Assembly (NCBI GenBank): GCA_910576815.1
Contig: CAJTKA010000056.1
Coordinates: 1 to 14,604, forward strand
Source: an uncultured Lachnospiraceae bacterium
Lineage (GTDB): Bacteria; Bacillota; Clostridia; Lachnospirales; Lachnospiraceae
Direction: 5' to 3'
DNA length: 14,604 nt
The first letter of the stretch is position 1. Each line of letters begins with the position of its first letter. This document shows, piece after piece, positions 13,636 to 14,604 of the stretch. The translations under genes and the position numbers were made by a program. The notes beneath the pieces are model-generated. The model saw nothing but the letters and a program-made list of their open reading frames with translations. It was not told where the DNA came from and did not search any database.

Positions 13636-14511
13636 TTAGCTGCCGGAACGAAATTCTCTCGGCGTGAGCCCGTATGCTTTGCGAAATACTTTCCCAAAAT
13701 AGGAGCTCTCGGAAAATCCACATTGGTAACATAGTTCCGTTATCGACAAATCGCTGTTTCGCAAAAGCTTCTTTGCCTCATTCAGCCTGTAAGAGATCAA
13801 ATATTCTATGGGACTTTGATGTAAGCCGTTGCGAAAACTGCGCATCGCTTCCCGTTCACTGATCCCTGCTGCGTCAGCAATCTGCGCTACGGTAATTTTA
13901 TCTTTATAATGATTATGAATAAAGGACAGCATACTGCGGATCCTGTCCTGTTGTTCATACTTTACGGATGGATGCGCTTCCCTGTTTGTCCGAAGTTCTT
14001 CCAGCAATAAAAGCCATGTCTCAGACAACATATTTCTGGTTTGAAATTCCACATTATCTTGCGATTGTAATTTCATTAGCCGCCAAAGATTGTCCAGAAT
14101 CTGATCGGATATCGCCTTCCCTCTGCGGATGATATACACTTCGATCTGATGATTATTGATCACGGGAGCCAGATATTTTTTATCAAACTGACTTTTGAAA
14201 TGTCCGCTTAAAAAAACAGGATGAAAGATATGATTGATTTCCAGCACCCGCTGCCCGGGAACCGCACTCTTTTTCGTATCCATCACATTGCTGTTGATAA
14301 AGAACCCCTCTCCCTGACGGACGATGTATTCTGCATCGAGCGTAATGATTTTACCGTCACCTTCCTGCAGATATCCAAGCTCTAATTCTTCATGCCAATG
14401 CCAGGGGACGATAAAATCCGTCAAATCCCGCTTATGCAGACAATAAGGATATTCCGTGGTCATGCCATCGATCTGCTCCACCTGATTTTCGTCAACCAAA
14501 AATGGATTCAT
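13636..14511 (-). CDS. AraC family transcriptional regulator with cupin sensor domain
   Basis: This 291-residue cytoplasmic regulator is likely to respond to a small molecule, often a sugar in this family. The N-terminal cupin half (about 20-100) has VPWHWHEELELGYLQEGDGK, a common ligand-pocket start. The C-terminal double helix-turn-helix (about 188-290) contains KITVAQIADAAGISERE, the second motif SITELCYQCGFSESSYFGKV and the closing FRKAYGLTPREFR, all intact. ATG at 14511 follows GGGGAG. Upstream, TTGTAA (14566-14561), 17 bases and AATGAT form only a weak promoter candidate. The nearest gene it could control is the transglutaminase-like gene, 87 bases downstream on the same strand, which has a palindrome ahead of it; this link is inferred from position. 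Confidence 0.93.
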   Translation of the reverse strand: MNPFLVDENQVEQIDGMTTEYPYCLHKRDLTDFIVPWHWHEELELGYLQEGDGKIITLDAEYIVRQGEGFFINSNVMDTKKSAVPGQRVLEINHIFHPVFLSGHFKSQFDKKYLAPVINNHQIEVYIIRRGKAISDQILDNLWRLMKLQSQDNVEFQTRNMLSETWLLLLEELRTNREAHPSVKYEQQDRIRSMLSFIHNHYKDKITVAQIADAAGISEREAMRSFRNGLHQSPIEYLISYRLNEAKKLLRNSDLSITELCYQCGFSESSYFGKVFRKAYGLTPREFRSGS

Positions 14512-14604
14512 TTTCGTATCTCCCCGCTATTTCAATTATCATTATTAGAATTACACCACTTTACAACTTTTGAGCTAAGCTGTTTCTCCCAGGCATAGTC
14601 TTCG

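Noticed and set aside
14392..14598. Plus-strand open frame at the right edge
   Set aside because: It overlaps the start of the AraC gene on the other strand, has no ribosome site, and its product has no recognisable feature.

Overview
The window looks like chromosome from a gut-type Clostridia, most likely a Lachnospiraceae relative. This is inferred from the gene families (Y-family polymerase with YolD, BlaI/M56 pair, MerR-TipAS, DUF4405, SDR), the strong AGGAGG-type ribosome sites, frequent GTG/TTG starts and moderate GC. No rRNA, tRNA, CRISPR array, insertion sequence or phage gene was recognised, and no stretch over 300 bases lacks a gene.

Layout. (1) 87-1677, plus strand: a translesion DNA polymerase and an overlapping YolD-like gene. 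(2) 1704-4237, minus strand: a BlaI-type repressor and an M56 (BlaR1-like) membrane metalloprotease whose outer part carries repeated helices and an SH3b domain instead of a penicillin-binding domain. A textbook promoter with an embedded palindrome precedes the pair. (3) 4473-6185, plus strand: a Cof-type HAD phosphatase and a MerR-TipAS regulator with an apparent second start, closed by a two-way terminator. (4) 6279-9331, minus strand: a response regulator, its histidine kinase and a membrane-anchored extracytoplasmic protein built from two similar modules. The same 21-bp response-regulator-like box lies before the regulator and before the exported protein, so the three probably form a self-amplifying signalling unit. 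(5) 9496-11264: a decayed EamA transporter (plus strand), then on the minus strand a membrane-anchored XRE regulator, a truncated YafQ-type toxin and an intact DinJ/RelB antitoxin. (6) 11372-14511, minus strand: a DUF4405 membrane protein, a short-chain dehydrogenase, a transglutaminase-like gene interrupted by an in-frame amber codon, and an AraC regulator.

Much of the window is regulation: BlaI, MerR, OmpR-type, XRE, RelB-type and AraC regulators, several with a visible promoter. Three neighbouring loci between about 9.5 and 13.5 kb are broken, so this stretch appears to be decaying. The points most worth following are the duplicated response-regulator box with its exported partner, the TipA-like internal start, the amber-interrupted transglutaminase and the orphaned antitoxin.
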